54,884 nucleotides of DNA. Origin: Bacillota bacterium. Lineage in GTDB: Bacteria > Bacillota > Clostridia > Lachnospirales > Lachnospiraceae. The stretch's first letter is position 1, and every line of letters begins with the position of its first letter. Both the position numbers and the translations under genes were made by a program. This document shows positions 33,544-45,766 of this stretch, piece by piece. The DNA lies in contig JAEZXP010000154.1 in the NCBI GenBank assembly GCA_023419655.1, positions 1-54,884 on the forward strand. The letters run 5' to 3'. Below the pieces are notes generated by a model, which worked only from the letters and a program-made list of their open reading frames with translations, was not told the DNA's origin and made no database searches.

Positions 33544-35055
33544 TCAGAATTTAACCTCTATATACCAGTATCCGAAATCTCCTTGTTTAAGCTCCTTGTT
33601 TTTTATACCCTTAAAGTTTTCAAATCCAAACATTTTTGCCATAAACCGTTCTCTATTATGGAATATACCCGGTACGCCAAGGATGTAGCGGCACCCGTGA
33701 CGAGTTGCTATTTCTGCAAAAATCAGGTGATGGTAACAATAGTAGCCATGAAGCAGAAAGCTGTTATTATTGAGAATTCTTATATCGGACGGCAGCGTTG
33801 CTACATCCTTTGGCTCTATCTTAACACATCTCGAAATCTCATTATCTTCAAATGGATATATCCTCGGATATTCCTCCAGCATTCTTGAAACAATCAGATT
33901 TCCTTTCAAAGAACGGTCCGCTTCTCCAGGTTCCTGTTCTTTTTGTCCTCCCTCTTTCTGTTCCCGCTCTTTCCATTCTATTTCTTTACGCTCCCACTCT
34001 TTTCGTTCTCTCTCTTTCTGTTCTTGTTCTCTCCGCTCTTGTTCTTTTCGTTCCCATTCCTTCCATTCTGCTTCTTTACGCTCCCGTTCCCTCTGCTGCG
34101 CATCTCTTCGTTCCCGTTCTTTACGCTCCGCTTCTTTCCGTTCCCATTCCTTCCGCTCCGCTTCTTTTCTGTCTCGGTCTCTCTGTTCTCTTTCCCACTT
34201 CTCTTGTTCTTTCCATTTTACTTCTTTTAATTCATCCGGATTTATGGCCGCCTGAATTTTTTCATCCGGTGACGGAATATCTTTTTGTGCCGTATCTGTT
34301 TCATACTGCTTATATTTTTCTACTAATTCCCATGGATTTGATGCCATATTCGAATAATACGATGTCACATCCTCTTTCATGGTCCATCTTCCGGGAAGCT
34401 TATATATCGGGCTGTTCATCTGCCCCGGCCGTGCTGCCCTTGCTGCTGCAAGCCTTTCCCTGAGCTCTTTTTCCAGCATATCGGAAGCTTCGAATACATG
34501 GGCCGTATCCGGTTCATTCTCTCCCGATTCAAAGGCCGTCTGTTGCTCCTCTTTTTCCCCTGCTATGTCTACATCAAATTCCTGCCGCCTGTCTGAATCG
34601 GCTGCCGCCACCTCCTGCTCATTTTTAACAGCTTTGTCGGCAGATGCTTTCTTACGCTCCGGATTCAGCGATTCTAAGACCTCTTCCAGAACAACCGGTT
34701 TGTCATCCCACTCGGTGGCATAGAACACCCCGGAATTTAAAAACAGGAGAATCCCTCCCACGCCGGAAAACTTATAGCCTGAATCCATTACATTGTTTTC
34801 ATTGGTACTGAGTCTGCTGTCCATCACCTGGTTTCGTACCGTGCAGTCTCCCAAATAAACCAGGTCCATCTCATCCTCCGGCCTGTGAATCAGATAGGTT
34901 GGAAATATTCCTTCCGGCAAGCCTGTCAGCTGCATATGTATTGTGATTTTGCATTCACCGTTTCTTATCTCCACCCGGGCATAGCCCACATTCTTTTTCT
35001 TAACCCCATGTTCGTATTCATACATATAGGATACGAATCTTTTATAATCAGCCAA
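33544..35055 (-). CDS. Protein with charged coiled-coil repeat (DUF6128-like)
   Basis: A 503-residue soluble protein. Residues 1-130 form an N-terminal domain that may correspond to DUF6128. After an acidic linker, residues about 285-375 are an extreme Glu/Lys/Arg coiled coil built from near-repeats of KEWERKEAERKE. A C-terminal globular domain (about 385-503) ends in YWYIEVKF. Both terminal domains look real and conserved in composition. The gene starts at TTG (35055) with GGGAG upstream. The function is unknown; the domain name is from memory and not verified. Confidence 0.7.
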   Translation of the reverse strand: MADYKRFVSYMYEYEHGVKKKNVGYARVEIRNGECKITIHMQLTGLPEGIFPTYLIHRPEDEMDLVYLGDCTVRNQVMDSRLSTNENNVMDSGYKFSGVGGILLFLNSGVFYATEWDDKPVVLEEVLESLNPERKKASADKAVKNEQEVAAADSDRRQEFDVDIAGEKEEQQTAFESGENEPDTAHVFEASDMLEKELRERLAAARAARPGQMNSPIYKLPGRWTMKEDVTSYYSNMASNPWELVEKYKQYETDTAQKDIPSPDEKIQAAINPDELKEVKWKEQEKWEREQRDRDRKEAERKEWERKEAERKERERRDAQQRERERKEAEWKEWERKEQERREQEQKERERKEWERKEIEWKEREQKEGGQKEQEPGEADRSLKGNLIVSRMLEEYPRIYPFEDNEISRCVKIEPKDVATLPSDIRILNNNSFLLHGYYCYHHLIFAEIATRHGCRYILGVPGIFHNRERFMAKMFGFENFKGIKNKELKQGDFGYWYIEVKF

Positions 35056-35285
35056 ATTACCACGCTCCCTTGCTTATCCATAATGACTTGGGTTGTTTCA
35101 TGATTCTATTCAATATATTCCATGGAAACGGTCATTATGCCAAACCATGCCCTTTCTTATCATTTCGGATGGAGCGGCCTAAAATCAGGCTCTATAATTA
35201 ATGAGGCTGTTTTCTCCTGCACAGATTCCATGCATGATATAAACAACCTCATCCTATTACACATTATATAATTGATATATATTTC
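35056..35285. other. Intergenic region with a folded element
   Basis: In this 230-nt gap the minus-strand transcript folds as GGATG/CATCC (35254-35250 with 35171-35167) enclosing a 12-bp ATGAGGTTGTTT/AAACAGCCTCAT hairpin (35252-35241 with 35212-35201, G-T tolerant) and a GCCT/AGGC hairpin. It lies after carB and before the DUF6128-like gene. A tiny 16-codon frame runs through it and is weakly supported. It may be the carB terminator or a leader RNA. Confidence 0.35.
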
Positions 35286-38504
<3,219 letters not shown>

Positions 38505-38654
38505 ATAAATAACCTCACCTTTCTTTGATTGCTTCCTTTTGCTGCCGGTTTCATAATAAAAATAGGCAAAAAAAATTTGTATTTTTTCTTTTCTGACCCA
38601 CTTTTATTTGCTCACACAATACAAGCGACTTGCTGCCTGTAAATCTTTCTATCT

Positions 38655-38683
38655 ATATTAATTGAAACTTTATAATTATGCAA
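38655..38683 (-). promoter_or_regulatory. Possible carB promoter
   Basis: TTGCAT (38683-38678), a 17-nt spacer and TAATAT (38660-38655) on the minus strand, about 150 nt before carB. No PyrR-box or attenuator was recognised in the leader. Confidence 0.45.
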
Positions 38684-39005
38684 CTACTATTTTATTATTA
38701 TATATAATTTTTTTATTGCAGAATACAGTATAAAGATTAAAGCAGCCCTTCAAATATTATTGAATTCCTATAATCCTTTATTCTAAAGACTTTGGAGCGA
38801 TTTTACAATGTAAATATCAATAAGAGCGGGAGCTTTGTTGCATTATTAAAGAAAATAGTTTAAAGTCGTTACGTAAAGCGGTTGAGCAATGGTTATTTTT
38901 TATGAATGATAATTAACAGATATTCAGTTGTTAGAAGTGCTGGTTCTTGATACGATTAGCCTGACAAATCCCTAATTGATAGAATATTAAATGGAGGTAA
39001 ATTTA
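38684..39005. other. AT-rich gap with possible gene remnant
   Basis: The gene-free stretch 38505-39005 is AT-rich. On the plus strand near 38817-38925, two adjacent open stretches in different frames read as SGSFVALLKKIV and SLRKAVEQWLFFMNDN, compatible with the decayed end of a lost gene. This may be chance. No transposase or clear repeat is visible. Confidence 0.2.
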
Positions 39006-40058
39006 ATGAACATAGGTGATGTAATACGGAAGTATCGAAAAAGGAAAAATATGACCCAGGAACAAATGGCAAATTATTTAGGAGTAACCGCTCCCGCAGT
39101 AAACAAATGGGAAAACGGAAATTCTTTTCCGGACATAACATTATTGTCACCGATAGCCAGACTATTGGATATATCTCTCGATACGCTTTTGTCTTTTCAT
39201 GAAACACTAACTGAGGAGGAGATAAATAATATCGTAACTGAGATTGATTTTAAGCTTAGAAACGAAACATATGAAGAAGCATTCAATTTTGCAAAGCTCA
39301 AGATTAAGAGCTATCCTAGCTGCTATCCGTTAATTTGGCAATTAGCACTAATTTTAGATGGATGGAGATTGGCAAATGATATTTTAGATAAGGATAATTA
39401 TGAAGACTATATTTACAACTGCTATATACGTGCTTTAGGAAGTGAAAACGAGAAAATTAGAACAGCAGCAGCTGATTCTCTATACGGCTTCCACATAAGA
39501 AAAGAAGAATATGAAAAAGCTGAAGAGTATCTGGAGTATTTCTCGAATCAGAATCCTTTAAGGAAACAAAAGCAAGCCTACATCTACAGTAAAACAAATA
39601 GATTAGATGAAGCTTATAAGACTTATGAACAGCTGCTATTTTCAGGCTATCAAACAATGAATATGGTATTGGCTCACTTGTATATGCTGGCACAACACGA
39701 GCGTGATACAGACAAGGCTCATATGTTGATTGAAAAGCAATGTCAATTGGCAAAGATACTAGAAATGGGCGAATATCAAGCAATTGCCCCTAGACTTGAT
39801 TTGGTTACATCCGAACAAGATGTCGATATGACAATAGACACCATGGAAAAAATGATAGAGAGCATTGATACATTAGATGGATTTACAAAATCACCTTTAT
39901 ATCAACATCTTGACTTTAAGAAGCTGGACAAAAAATTTATTGAGCAATTACGCAATAATTTAATAACACTATTTAGAGATGAAGATTTATACTGCTATAT
40001 GAAAAACAATCAGAGATGGGAAAATTCAACTTATAAATGGAATAAAACCACTCGATAA
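39006..40058 (+). CDS. XRE family regulator with TPR-like C-terminus
   Basis: A 350-residue protein. Residues 1-65 are a classical XRE helix-turn-helix (IGDVIRKYRKRKNMTQEQMANYLGVTAPAVNKWENG). The rest is helical, with TPR-like repeats, as in regulators that sense peptides or partner proteins. The start at 39006 follows GGAGG at 8 nt. The coding sequence is visibly more AT-rich than its neighbours, hinting at acquisition. It stands alone between carB and rsmA, and its targets are unknown. Confidence 0.85.
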   Translation: MNIGDVIRKYRKRKNMTQEQMANYLGVTAPAVNKWENGNSFPDITLLSPIARLLDISLDTLLSFHETLTEEEINNIVTEIDFKLRNETYEEAFNFAKLKIKSYPSCYPLIWQLALILDGWRLANDILDKDNYEDYIYNCYIRALGSENEKIRTAAADSLYGFHIRKEEYEKAEEYLEYFSNQNPLRKQKQAYIYSKTNRLDEAYKTYEQLLFSGYQTMNMVLAHLYMLAQHERDTDKAHMLIEKQCQLAKILEMGEYQAIAPRLDLVTSEQDVDMTIDTMEKMIESIDTLDGFTKSPLYQHLDFKKLDKKFIEQLRNNLITLFRDEDLYCYMKNNQRWENSTYKWNKTTR

Positions 40059-40123
40059 TTTCTTTCAAGACCCTGTTTAGTTGATATAAAAAAGTTTAAA
40101 GTGACTGTAATTTAGGGAACAAC

Positions 40124-40156
40124 GACCTCGGACGATACCTTCGTACCTTCGAGGTC
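40124..40156. repeat. Hairpin at the rsmA stop codon
   Basis: GACCTCG and CGAGGTC form a 7-bp stem with a 19-nt loop containing repeated ACCTTCG units. It spans the rsmA stop and follows the convergent XRE gene, so it may act as a weak bidirectional terminator; there is no T-tract. Confidence 0.4.
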
Positions 40157-41024
40157 ATCTATGGCATACGGAAAGATGATTTGCAATCCCTATAAATTGC
40201 TCCAATGTCAAGGCCTCTCCCCTTATATCTGCGGACAAGCCTGCTGCCTCTAACGCCTCTGCTATTTTGTCCTTGCTAAAGGATAATCCCTCAAAATTAT
40301 AGATGCCGTTTACCAGCGTCTTTCTTCTCTGGTTAAAGGATGCGCGGATTAATAAGAACAAAAGAGCCTCATCCTTCACAGGGTAAAGGGGATTTTCATA
40401 GGGGGTCAGGTTTATAACTGCGGAGCCGACCTTTGGCCGGGGCATAAAGCAGTTGGGAGGTACGTTTGCAGCAATATAAGGTCTGGCATAATACTGTACC
40501 GCAAGAGACAATGCGCCGTAATCCTTTGAACCGGGCACTGCCTGTATACGGTCTGCCACTTCCTTCTGTATCATAATGGTTACATTCGCAAGGGGTACAT
40601 GCTTTTCAAACAGCTCCATTATAATCGGTGTCGTAATATAGTACGGAAGATTCGCAACAACCTTGATGGGCTTATTGTTATTATGTTCTTTCACAAGGGC
40701 TGCAATATCAACCTTAAGAATATCCTCGTTTAATACCTTAACATTATCATACCCGGATAAGGTTTCATCCAAAATGGGAATCAGCATTTTGTCTATTTCC
40801 ACCGCCAGAACCTCTCTGGCATTCTCACACAGATACTGCGTAAGGGTTCCGATTCCCGGACCGATTTCAAGAACAAAATCCTCCTTATTAATATCGGCTG
40901 CCCGTACAATCTTTTCGAGTACATGGGTATCAATCAGAAAGTTCTGTCCGAATTTTTTTCGGAACACAAAGCTGTATTTGTTCAGTATCTTGGTTGTATT
41001 CTTAGGATTTCCTAGCGTCCCCAT
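40155..41024 (-). CDS. rsmA: 16S rRNA dimethyladenosine transferase
   Basis: A 289-residue methyltransferase that dimethylates two adjacent adenosines (A1518 and A1519) in the 3' hairpin of 16S rRNA. Motifs are KKFGQNFLID near the start, VLEIGPGIGTLTQYL (SAM site), LNEDILKVD and NLPYYITTPIIM (catalytic NLPY). The frame reaches 41093, but the ATG at 41024 follows AAAGGA and lies 1 nt after the tatD stop, a tight coupling. Loss in other bacteria gives kasugamycin resistance. The order tatD-rsmA is typical of Firmicutes. Confidence 0.96.
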   Translation of the reverse strand: MGTLGNPKNTTKILNKYSFVFRKKFGQNFLIDTHVLEKIVRAADINKEDFVLEIGPGIGTLTQYLCENAREVLAVEIDKMLIPILDETLSGYDNVKVLNEDILKVDIAALVKEHNNNKPIKVVANLPYYITTPIIMELFEKHVPLANVTIMIQKEVADRIQAVPGSKDYGALSLAVQYYARPYIAANVPPNCFMPRPKVGSAVINLTPYENPLYPVKDEALLFLLIRASFNQRRKTLVNGIYNFEGLSFSKDKIAEALEAAGLSADIRGEALTLEQFIGIANHLSVCHR

Positions 41025-41025
41025 T

Positions 41026-41802
41026 CTATATCCTTTCATTCTTAAAATACAGCCTTTTGGCATTCTCGTTGGTAATCCGAACGACTGTATCATAATCTGT
41101 ATTCTTGATTCTGGCTATTTCCCTTACTATATACGGCAGGTACAGAGAGCTGTTTCGTTTTCCCCTGAACGGTACCGGTGCCAGATACGGGCAATCCGTC
41201 TCAAGTACCAATTGCTCCAGGGGAGCAAATTCTACGACCTCTTTTAACTTCTTTCCGTTGGTAAAGGTCACAACCCCGCCGATACCCAGATAAAAGCCCA
41301 TATTAAGATACTGGCTGGCCTGCTCCACACCGTAGCCGAAGCAGTGAAGAATTGCACCAATATCCGTGACACCGGCCTCCTTCATCATGTTAAAGGTATC
41401 ATTGGCAGCGTCCCTGCTATGAATTACCAAGGCCTTTCCTACTTCCTTTGCCATCTCCATCTGTCTGGCAAACCAAATCTTTTGCGTCTCCCTGTCCGGT
41501 GTATCCCAGTAATAATCAAGGCCAATTTCTCCCACGGCCACGACCTTGGGATGCCTTGCTTTTTCCTTTAGCCATGTAAGGCGCTCTTCATCCATCGACA
41601 TGGAATCTCCCGGATGAATCCCTACGGCTGCATAGATATATTCATAGGCCTCTGCCAAACCGATAGACTGGTCTACGGTCTTTATTCCCGAGCTGATATT
41701 TACTGCGTATTCTATGTTGTTATTCGGAAGGCTTTTTAGCAGTTCCTCCCTGTCTTCATCAAATGCCTCATCCTCATAATGGGCATGGGTTTCAAATATC
41801 AT
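41026..41802 (-). CDS. TatD family metal-dependent hydrolase
   Basis: A 258-residue TIM-barrel hydrolase with the metal ligands FETHAHYED at the N-terminus, GEIGLDYYW, ALVIHSRDA, ILHCFGYG and LETDCPYLAP, the standard TatD set. Relatives act as 3'-5' DNA/RNA nucleases in repair and turnover, or as D-aminoacyl-type hydrolases; the precise substrate is not defined. Length is normal. It is co-transcribed with rsmA, as in Bacillus. Confidence 0.93.
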   Translation of the reverse strand: MIFETHAHYEDEAFDEDREELLKSLPNNNIEYAVNISSGIKTVDQSIGLAEAYEYIYAAVGIHPGDSMSMDEERLTWLKEKARHPKVVAVGEIGLDYYWDTPDRETQKIWFARQMEMAKEVGKALVIHSRDAANDTFNMMKEAGVTDIGAILHCFGYGVEQASQYLNMGFYLGIGGVVTFTNGKKLKEVVEFAPLEQLVLETDCPYLAPVPFRGKRNSSLYLPYIVREIARIKNTDYDTVVRITNENAKRLYFKNERI

Positions 41803-41906
41803 GATTTAACCTCATTTTCTAAAGCTTATTTCTTCTGTTCATGTGCCTCGTTTATTATACAACAGCTTATCCATTTAGACAATATTATGCTCCTGATTTA
41901 AAAATG

Positions 41907-42734
41907 CTAGCAATTGCCCCGATAAACGTATTTAAGATTCTTACGGGCGATGTCAGCCAACCGGTATACTGTCTTAACAGCCGTTGCCTCCCTGTCCTGC
42001 ATCTTCCACATGGGAAAAAACCGGGATATATGAAGGGGAATCTCCGGGCTGATACCGGATAGCCAGCCGGACAAGGCTTCCATTTCTTCTACGCTGTCAT
42101 TTTCACCGGGAATGATTAAGGTGGTAACCTCAACATGACAATGTTTTGCCGCTGTTTTTATGGTATTCTTAACGGTTTCCAAATCTCCCTTGAGCTTTTT
42201 ATAAAATTCCTCTGAGAAGCCCTTTAAATCAATATTGAAGGCATCAATTACCGGAAGCAGTTTTCGAAGGGGCTCTTCGCATATAAAGCCGTTGGTTACA
42301 ACTACATTCTTAAGGCCTCTTTTCCTGGCAAGCTCACTGCAATCCTGAACAAACTCATACCCTATCAGGGGTTCATTATAGGTATAAGCAATTCCGATAT
42401 TGCCTCGGTCCTTCAGCTCATAAGCCTGTCTGACCAGTCTGTCACCAGTTGTATTGCCATAGTCTGCCTCCGCTCCTTTAACCATGGCGATATCATGGTT
42501 TTGGCAAAATGGGCACCGTAAATTGCAGCCGTAGCTTCCGACAGAAAGTATCTTACTGCCGGGATAAAAATGATACAACGGCTTTTTTTCTATCGGGTCT
42601 AGCGCCATGGCAGTGATTTTTCCGTAATTCTCACTGACGGCCTTGCCGTCTTTGCAGATTCTTCCCCGGCAAAATCCCAGCTCTCCCTCTTGCAGTTTGC
42701 AATGATGGGGACATATGTTGCATACGGTATTCAA
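41907..42734 (-). CDS. amrS: AmmeMemoRadiSam system radical SAM protein
   Basis: A 275-residue radical SAM enzyme of the AmrS family. The N-terminus has the Cys-rich CNICPHHCKLQEGELGFCRGR, then GSYGCNLRCPFCQNHDI with the cluster Cys (C..C..C), and a TIM-barrel-like remainder with GIAYTYNEPLIGYEF. It is the conserved partner of the Memo/AMMECR1 protein encoded just upstream on the same strand, 28 nt away. The reaction is not established for the family; a modification or maturation role is inferred. Confidence 0.9.
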   Translation of the reverse strand: MNTVCNICPHHCKLQEGELGFCRGRICKDGKAVSENYGKITAMALDPIEKKPLYHFYPGSKILSVGSYGCNLRCPFCQNHDIAMVKGAEADYGNTTGDRLVRQAYELKDRGNIGIAYTYNEPLIGYEFVQDCSELARKRGLKNVVVTNGFICEEPLRKLLPVIDAFNIDLKGFSEEFYKKLKGDLETVKNTIKTAAKHCHVEVTTLIIPGENDSVEEMEALSGWLSGISPEIPLHISRFFPMWKMQDREATAVKTVYRLADIARKNLKYVYRGNC

Positions 42735-42762
42735 TCGTACAATCCCTCCATTCGGGTTTATT

Positions 42763-44148
42763 TCAGTGGTGCCTTACTACCTCGAACCGCTCCAGCTTTA
42801 CATCTTCATTGTCATATATCCCTGCTTTTTTTCTTGCGATGGATACCTGCTTCTCTACGGTATCTATCCCCTCCAGATTCGGAAGGAGCAGTCCTCTTTT
42901 TCTTCCCGCACTGACAATAATACCATACCGCTTTACGTCAAGCTCCTCTATAGAGACTATCTTCTCCGATTCAGACAGCACATCCACACTATAGACCAGC
43001 TCATAAAGCTCCTCCTCGCTGACAGGAGGAAAACGGAGGTCTTCCATTCCTGCACTTACGGCATTTCGAAGTATCTCTTCTGCAATGCTGTCCGTAACAG
43101 GTGCTATGGTTCCGATGCATCCTCTCAGCTGTCCGTGCTTTTTCAGAGATACGAATACGCCTGCCCTTTTATTCTTCATTTCCCCGGGAATATCCTCCGG
43201 CAGCTTTGCAGCTTTCCCCGTCTTAACATAAGTCTCCAGGGACAGCCTGGCAAGACCTACATAAGCGTCTTCAAGCTTTTGCTTCTCCCTTGCCAGTCTT
43301 TTTTGTTCCTCCTGAAACAGAATATCAAAATGCCTCTTGTCATCCTCTCCGGCTATCCTATAAGTACAAATTCCATATCCCACACCAAAGGTTCCCTCAT
43401 AGGATAAGAATTCAGGCTCGACTTTAAGGCCGCTTAACGCACCGGCCATGATAATAAAAGATTTCAGTCCGCATTCCGCTGCTGCTTCACAAAAGTCCGG
43501 AGAAAAGGTCATAAAGCTCAAGAAGTCTCCCTTTTCCATCGCCTCGGTAACCTGCTTATCGAACCTGGGACCCTCTTTTGAAAAGCCGTAAGGGCCATCC
43601 TCTTTAAGCTTATGGGACAAATCGCCGCTTGCCACAAAGACAATTCTTCTGTTCAGCTTGTCCGCCGTATCCTTAACGCATCTTCCCAGCCGGTAATGCT
43701 CCGTAACAGAAAGTCCTGACAGTCCAATCCGCACCAACTCATAGTCTTTATAATATTTATTTATAAAGTATAAGGGAACCATCGTGCCGTGGTCCAACCG
43801 GGGCTCCTTCTCTCCAAGGGTTCCCGCTTCTATCTGCCTTCTCTCCGCCAAGGCCTCCAGCTTTTCAACGAACTCCTCATCATATTTTGCAGCAAAGGAT
43901 ACATTCCTTGCCCCAAACCGTCTGAAATCTCCTTTTGCGCCTGACCCCGGAGAAATATGAAAATAATCCGAATACATCATCGAATGGGGCGTTGTTATGA
44001 TGATTGTATCCGGTTTCAGCCCTGCTATCTGCCTGGCAACCTCATGGTAGCTGTCAATCGTCTTTTCAATTTTCTTTTCCTCTCCCCCTCCGATTTCAGG
44101 AATGATAAGGGGCGGATGAGGAACAATAAAAGCACCTAATATAGCCAT
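42763..44148 (-). CDS. Fused Memo-AMMECR1 protein (AmrB-AmrA)
   Basis: A 461-residue fusion. Residues 1-270 are the Memo domain, related to extradiol (DODA) dioxygenases, with HPPLIIPEIGGGEE, TIIITTPHSMMYSDY, LDHGTMVPLYF and VASGDLSHKLKEDGPYGFS, so the His metal ligands are visible. Residues about 285-461 are AMMECR1, with the hallmark GQLRGCIGTIAP and a DVKLERFEVV end. In other organisms these are two proteins; the fusion implies they work together. The start at 44148 follows AAAGGA. It pairs with AmrS, and its biochemical role is unknown. Confidence 0.92.
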   Translation of the reverse strand: MAILGAFIVPHPPLIIPEIGGGEEKKIEKTIDSYHEVARQIAGLKPDTIIITTPHSMMYSDYFHISPGSGAKGDFRRFGARNVSFAAKYDEEFVEKLEALAERRQIEAGTLGEKEPRLDHGTMVPLYFINKYYKDYELVRIGLSGLSVTEHYRLGRCVKDTADKLNRRIVFVASGDLSHKLKEDGPYGFSKEGPRFDKQVTEAMEKGDFLSFMTFSPDFCEAAAECGLKSFIIMAGALSGLKVEPEFLSYEGTFGVGYGICTYRIAGEDDKRHFDILFQEEQKRLAREKQKLEDAYVGLARLSLETYVKTGKAAKLPEDIPGEMKNKRAGVFVSLKKHGQLRGCIGTIAPVTDSIAEEILRNAVSAGMEDLRFPPVSEEELYELVYSVDVLSESEKIVSIEELDVKRYGIIVSAGRKRGLLLPNLEGIDTVEKQVSIARKKAGIYDNEDVKLERFEVVRHH

Positions 44149-44291
44149 GGTTATCCATCCTTTCCGGTACATACTTGTCCCGTTCATAAGTATTATTATA
44201 TTAAATTTTACCCCTTTTTATAGCAATATGCAAGAAGGCGGCATCTTTCCTGATTTGCCGCCCTGAAAACACGATTAAATCCATTCATACA

Positions 44292-44852
44292 TTAAAATAC
44301 CAGATTCGTTATGATTACGCTGACAATGGTGCCGGTCAGGGTTGCAACAAGGGCTCCCACCAGGGTATAGCGGGATTTTTTTACTCCTGCTGCCATAAAA
44401 TACACCGCCATTGTATAGAAGATTGTCTCCGTACTGCTAAGGATAATGGATGCCAGCCTCCCCAGATAAGAGTCCGGTCCGTATTCTTTGAAGATATCCA
44501 GAAGCAGACTGGTGGCTGCCGATGAAGAGAACATTTTAACCAGAACCACCGGCAAAATCTCCGAAGGAAAATGCACAATATCCGTAAAAGGCTTTAAAAG
44601 CGTTGATAATAGGTCCAGGGCTCCTGATGCCCGCAGGATTCCTATGGCAACCATAAGGCCGATAAGTGTGGGCAGTATCTCCAAAACTACCTTGAAGCCG
44701 TCCTTCGCCCCCTTTATAAACTCATCATAAATCGGAGCTCTCATAAGTAATCCCATACCTATTATGTAGAAGAATATAAAAGGCATTATGTAATCGGATA
44801 CATAGATAATAAAGTTCACAACAATCCCCATCCCTTCAATATACTGTGCCAA
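44292..44852 (-). CDS. spmB: Spore maturation protein B
   Basis: A 186-residue membrane protein with nucleoside-recognition (Gate)-type features: a long helix pair around FIFFYIIGMGLLMRAPIYDEFIKGAKDGFKVV, then ILPTLIGLMVAIGILRASGALD, and a C-terminal TETIFYTMAVYF segment. SpmA and SpmB act together in spore core dehydration and heat resistance in Bacillus. It follows spmA by 37 nt with the same orientation. Mother-cell expression during sporulation is expected from the family, not read from the sequence. Confidence 0.92.
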   Translation of the reverse strand: MAQYIEGMGIVVNFIIYVSDYIMPFIFFYIIGMGLLMRAPIYDEFIKGAKDGFKVVLEILPTLIGLMVAIGILRASGALDLLSTLLKPFTDIVHFPSEILPVVLVKMFSSSAATSLLLDIFKEYGPDSYLGRLASIILSSTETIFYTMAVYFMAAGVKKSRYTLVGALVATLTGTIVSVIITNLVF

Positions 44853-44889
44853 TAAATCATATATTTATTCCTGATTATCTGTTCCCGCT

Positions 44890-45486
44890 TTATCTGTGCC
44901 TGCTTTTTCTGCTGCTGATTTTTCTTGCCGCTGTAGCAAATATCACTCCGGCTAAGGTGGATATACACGTGGCTATAATGCCTGCCATAAGAATTTCAGC
45001 CGGATTAACGGAGCCGTACTGGCTCCTGTATGCAATGATATTTACAGGTATTAATTGAAGCGAGGATATGTTCACAATTAAAAGGGTACACATATCACAG
45101 CTTGCCAGCTCCGAATCCTTATTCAGCTTTTTAAGCTCTTTCATGGCCATTAATCCCATCGGGGTGGCCGCCCAGCCAAGTCCCAGTATATTCGCAATCA
45201 TATTTGATGCAATGTACTCATTTACCACATGGTCTCTCGGAATATCCGGAAACAGGAACCGTATAACCGGCCGCAATCCCCTGGTAAACGATGCCGTCAG
45301 GCCGCATTTTTTTGCAACTTGCATCATTCCTGTCCACATCGCCATTATACCTACCATCGATATGCATAATGTAACAGCCTCCTTCGAGGAATTAATTGCA
45401 GCATTTCCAATTTCCGCAATATTCCCCTTCAGTATTCCGATTATAATTCCGATAACAATCATAAATCCCCATAAATAATTCAGCAT
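44890..45486 (-). CDS. spmA: Spore maturation protein A
   Basis: A 198-residue membrane protein, the partner of SpmB. It has MLNYLWGFMIVIGIIIGILKGN, NSSKEAVTLCISMVGIMAMWTGMMQVAKKCGL and NMIANILGLGWAATPMGLMAMKEL, all typical of SpmA, including the conserved Asn and Gly-rich helices. It is the first gene of the pair and starts just inside the hairpin-rich intergenic region 45487-45894. The promoter is not clear because that region is duplicated and palindromic. Confidence 0.92.
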   Translation of the reverse strand: MLNYLWGFMIVIGIIIGILKGNIAEIGNAAINSSKEAVTLCISMVGIMAMWTGMMQVAKKCGLTASFTRGLRPVIRFLFPDIPRDHVVNEYIASNMIANILGLGWAATPMGLMAMKELKKLNKDSELASCDMCTLLIVNISSLQLIPVNIIAYRSQYGSVNPAEILMAGIIATCISTLAGVIFATAARKISSRKSRHR

Positions 45487-45521
45487 TGCATAGCCACCTT
45501 TAAATATTCTACTGATAAACT

Positions 45522-45675
45522 ATATTATAGGAATTAAAAGCATATTCCTATAATCAAGATTAGCGGCGCAAACCCGGCGCCTTTTATCGAAAGTTATTTT
45601 ATAACTTCCGATAAGCCATATTATAGGAATTAAAAGCATATTCCTATAATCAAGATTAACGGCGCGAACCCAGCG
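45522..45675. repeat. Duplicated 58-bp unit with perfect palindrome
   Basis: The unit occurs at 45522-45579 and 45618-45675, a 96-bp period, almost identical. Each copy holds ATTATAGGAAT and ATTCCTATAAT, perfect 11-bp arms around a 9-nt loop (first copy 45524-45554), then a GCGGCGCAAACCC-type end. Between them is another hairpin, TTATCGAAAGTTAT / ATAACTTCCGATAA. It lies in the 408-nt divergent region between spmA and the AbrB gene, where nothing else but the AbrB promoter was found. Confidence 0.7.
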
Positions 45676-45766
45676 AAAAGATGTCCTTTTATTGCTTATT
45701 TAGAGGGATTTATATTTCTTTTACATTAATTGCTTAAATTGTGCTATGTTTTGACAATTTTTTTAG

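Noticed and set aside
33770..34463. Long Ser/Phe/Leu-rich open frames on the plus strand opposite the charged-repeat protein gene
   Set aside because: They are the complement of a Glu/Lys/Arg repeat region; composition follows from codon complementarity and there are no ribosome binding sites.
38817..38925. Transposase fragment upstream of the XRE gene
   Set aside because: Two short frames suggest a decayed gene, but no transposase motif or inverted repeat is visible, so no mobile element was called.
42715..43407. 230-residue plus-strand open frame opposite the Memo-AMMECR1 fusion gene
   Set aside because: Antisense to strong conserved motifs; no start site or family match.
45522..45675. 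CRISPR-like array
   Set aside because: Only two units, internally palindromic over most of their length, with no cas genes nearby.
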